This document shows, piece by piece, positions 62,803 to 64,000 of a DNA stretch of 64,000 nt. Positions within the stretch are counted from its first letter, which is position 1, and each line of letters opens with the position of its first letter. Under the pieces are notes generated by a model. The model searched no databases. It was not told where the DNA came from and saw only the letters and a list, made by a program, of their open reading frames with translations. The translations under genes and the position numbers were made by a program. The DNA lies in assembly GCA_038230735.1 (NCBI GenBank), contig JBBRMR010000007.1, forward strand, positions 35,905 through 99,904. Reading direction: 5' to 3'. This DNA is from Arcicella sp038230735. GTDB lineage: Bacteria > Bacteroidota > Bacteroidia > Cytophagales > Spirosomataceae.

Positions 62803-62817
62803 GTAGTCCGTACGGGA
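62803..62817. repeat. Right att-like direct repeat in the tRNA-Glu 3' end
   Basis: GTAGTCCGTACGGGA, identical to 57806-57820. It covers the T-arm/acceptor 3' strand of the tRNA and one base beyond, so the tRNA stays intact after integration. Confidence 0.75.
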
Positions 62818-62875
62818 ATCGAACCCGTGTTTCATCCGTGAAAGGGACGTGTCCTAACCCCTAGACGAACGGACC
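62804..62875 (-). tRNA. tRNA-Glu (anticodon TTC)
   Basis: The minus strand folds as a 72-nt tRNA without encoded CCA: acceptor GGTCCGT / ACGGACT, D-arm GTC...GGAC with AGGGGTTA loop, anticodon arm CGTCC-CTTTCAC-GGATG with anticodon TTC, T-arm ACGGG-TTCGATT-CCCGT, discriminator A. The 3' half faces the island, and its last bases are duplicated at 57806. It decodes GAA/GAG. Confidence 0.96.
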
Positions 62876-63140
62876 ATAATGGGTTAAAAACGTTTCAGAT
62901 TTTGTGATTCTTTTTCGTTTTTGGTGGTGCAAAGGTACGGGGATTTTTTTAATTGGCAAATGCAAAAGGATAAAAAGACAAAATATTTTTCTCCAAAATA
63001 CAAAATGCCTTGATTATCAAAAACTTAGGATAATGCAAAATTTTATTTTACTCGAAAATATTTACATATTTTATACACTTCGTTTTTTTGTATCTAATTA
63101 TATTCTAAATTTAGGACTGAATAATACCATTTGAATAAAT

Positions 63141-64000
63141 ATGACCGATAACACAACCTCATTGACCTCCAAACAGGCTTGGAAAGACATCCAGTATGAC
63201 CAAGAATTGATGCACGAATTCGAGACGAGCGTGTTGTCGCCTTACATGAATACCTGCCGCTGGTTTGCGGGAAAGGCTCGCTTGCAGGACAAATTCAAAA
63301 TAAAATTCTCAATTGAAATTCCTATCAAAGACTCCATCGCTCTACTTTTTATTGTGGAGGTAAAATATGCAGATGGCGAAACGGAAAATTATTTACTGCC
63401 CGTATCTTTCATAGATTCGTCAGTGAGTCAAGACGTTGCTCCCAAAGGCATTATCACGTTAGCTTATATCAACGAAAAGCGGGGTTTGGTAATCGATGCC
63501 ATTTACGATGAACGTTTCCAGCAATCGCTTTTTCAGCACGTGGCAAATGGTGATACAGTTGTTCAAAAAGAAAATAGTAAAATTGACTTCATGCGGGGCA
63601 AAGGTTTATCGGGTGAAGACATCAAAGCAACCATTTCTTCCAGAGTTCTGCCCGTAGATTCTTCCAATTCTGCCATGACTTTTGGCAATAAATATTTCCT
63701 CAAATTATACCGAAAATTATTCTCTGAAACCAATCCCGAAGTGGATATGGTAGAATTCATTACCGAAAATTCTGATTTTGCTTACATTCCCGCTTTTGCG
63801 GGTAGCGTGGTCTGGAAGCGAGCAGGAAAGCCCGATGTTACGTTGGGTATGATGCAAAGAATGGTCGAGAATGAAGCCGATAGTTGGGTGCAAACGGGCG
63901 AGCAATTAGACGCATTTGTGGATTGTTTTACGGATGAAACATTTTGCATCAAAGAATCAGTTTTTGACCAAGTGGAACTTTTGGCGAAGCGAACTGCTGA
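63141..64000 (+). CDS. Maltokinase-like protein, N-terminal part (runs off the window)
   Basis: Open frame from the ATG at 63141 to the window end (286 codons, no stop). It starts MTDNTTSLTSKQAWKDIQ and has TCRWFAGKARL near residue 40, the typical cap-domain motif of maltokinase (RWFxGKxR), then YLLPVSFI and ALAYINE-type strands. Later NSAMTFGNKYFLKLYRKL holds the Lys expected for ATP binding, and MMQRMVENEADSW matches the hinge helix. Maltokinases make maltose-1-phosphate for alpha-glucan synthesis and are often fused or next to trehalose synthase. The C-terminal catalytic Asp residues lie outside the window. Confidence 0.8.
   Translation, partial: MTDNTTSLTSKQAWKDIQYDQELMHEFETSVLSPYMNTCRWFAGKARLQDKFKIKFSIEIPIKDSIALLFIVEVKYADGETENYLLPVSFIDSSVSQDVAPKGIITLAYINEKRGLVIDAIYDERFQQSLFQHVANGDTVVQKENSKIDFMRGKGLSGEDIKATISSRVLPVDSSNSAMTFGNKYFLKLYRKLFSETNPEVDMVEFITENSDFAYIPAFAGSVVWKRAGKPDVTLGMMQRMVENEADSWVQTGEQLDAFVDCFTDETFCIKESVFDQVELLAKRTA

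Larger units (their letters stand above)
57806..62817. mobile_element. Putative genomic island integrated at tRNA-Glu (defence-type cargo)
   Basis: About 5.0 kb between 15-bp direct repeats, one of which is the 3' end of tRNA-Glu. Cargo: a PIN-type toxin-antitoxin pair, a membrane-anchored PD-(D/E)XK nuclease and a single-chain restriction-modification enzyme. No integrase, transposase or phage gene is present, so it would be either decayed or mobilised in trans. Several dispersed palindromes and TTGTGCCTAC repeats are confined to it. Boundaries follow from the repeats; mobility is inference. Confidence 0.7.

Noticed and set aside
62904..63134. 76-codon ORF between tRNA-Glu and the maltokinase-like gene
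   Set aside because: Very aromatic and AT-driven translation with no family signal; more likely untranslated intergenic DNA.

Overview
The window looks like chromosome of a Bacteroidota bacterium, most likely of order Cytophagales. Signs are low GC, start codons without Shine-Dalgarno sequences, promoters of the TAnnTTTG type, a SusC/SusD pair, a T9SS sorting tail, GWxTD, GEVED and DUF3109 proteins, and a bifunctional ThrA followed by ThrB. The genus cannot be fixed from sequence alone.

Layout. 0-4.7 kb: a papain-like protease divergent from a two-gene unit (unknown protein, 7TM protein), two secreted lipoproteins, a stand-alone LytTR regulator and MgtC. One lipoprotein gene and lytTR share an almost identical promoter with the palindrome CCCCAATATTGGGG. 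4.8-12.3 kb: an orphan HicB-like protein, a ChlI-like AAA+ ATPase and its VWA partner separated by a large GEVED surface protein, and a secreted DUF2237 protein. 12.4-16.5 kb: thrA and thrB with a toxin-antitoxin pair inserted between them; the RelE-like toxin carries a nonsense codon. 16.7-19.7 kb: two related small secreted proteins, DoxX and a membrane-anchored AraC-type regulator; two promoters here carry matching pairs of 22-bp direct repeats. 19.7-25.8 kb: VanZ, an alkyltransferase-like protein, RlmB, a frameshifted secreted superoxide dismutase, a TapB-like protein, a 0.6-kb array of repeated hairpin-plus-start-codon units, and Pth. 26-32 kb: a 1410-residue PD40/OmpA envelope protein, a NIPSNAP protein and an SDR. 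32-41 kb: a T9SS-exported metalloprotease, MetG, a DUF3109 protein and a LysM lytic transglycosylase. 41-46 kb: SusD and SusC. 46-57.7 kb: methyltransferases, glycosyltransferases, an M16 peptidase, HemW, MtgA, a glucosaminidase and a GWxTD lipoprotein.

57.8-62.8 kb is the clearest accessory segment. A tRNA-Glu gene stands at its right edge, and 15 bp of the tRNA 3' end recur at 57806-57820, the usual footprint of integration into a tRNA gene. Between the repeats are a PIN toxin-antitoxin pair, a membrane-anchored PD-(D/E)XK nuclease and a large single-chain restriction-modification enzyme, with no integrase. Both large genes contain perfect palindromes read in frame as protein. The window ends inside a maltokinase-like gene.

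The most unusual signals are the repeat array at 24.2-24.8 kb (with another copy at 32.1 kb), the tRNA-bounded defence-type island, the two shared-operator pairs, and three genes broken by single lesions (relE, sod, and a small ORF at 40.6 kb).
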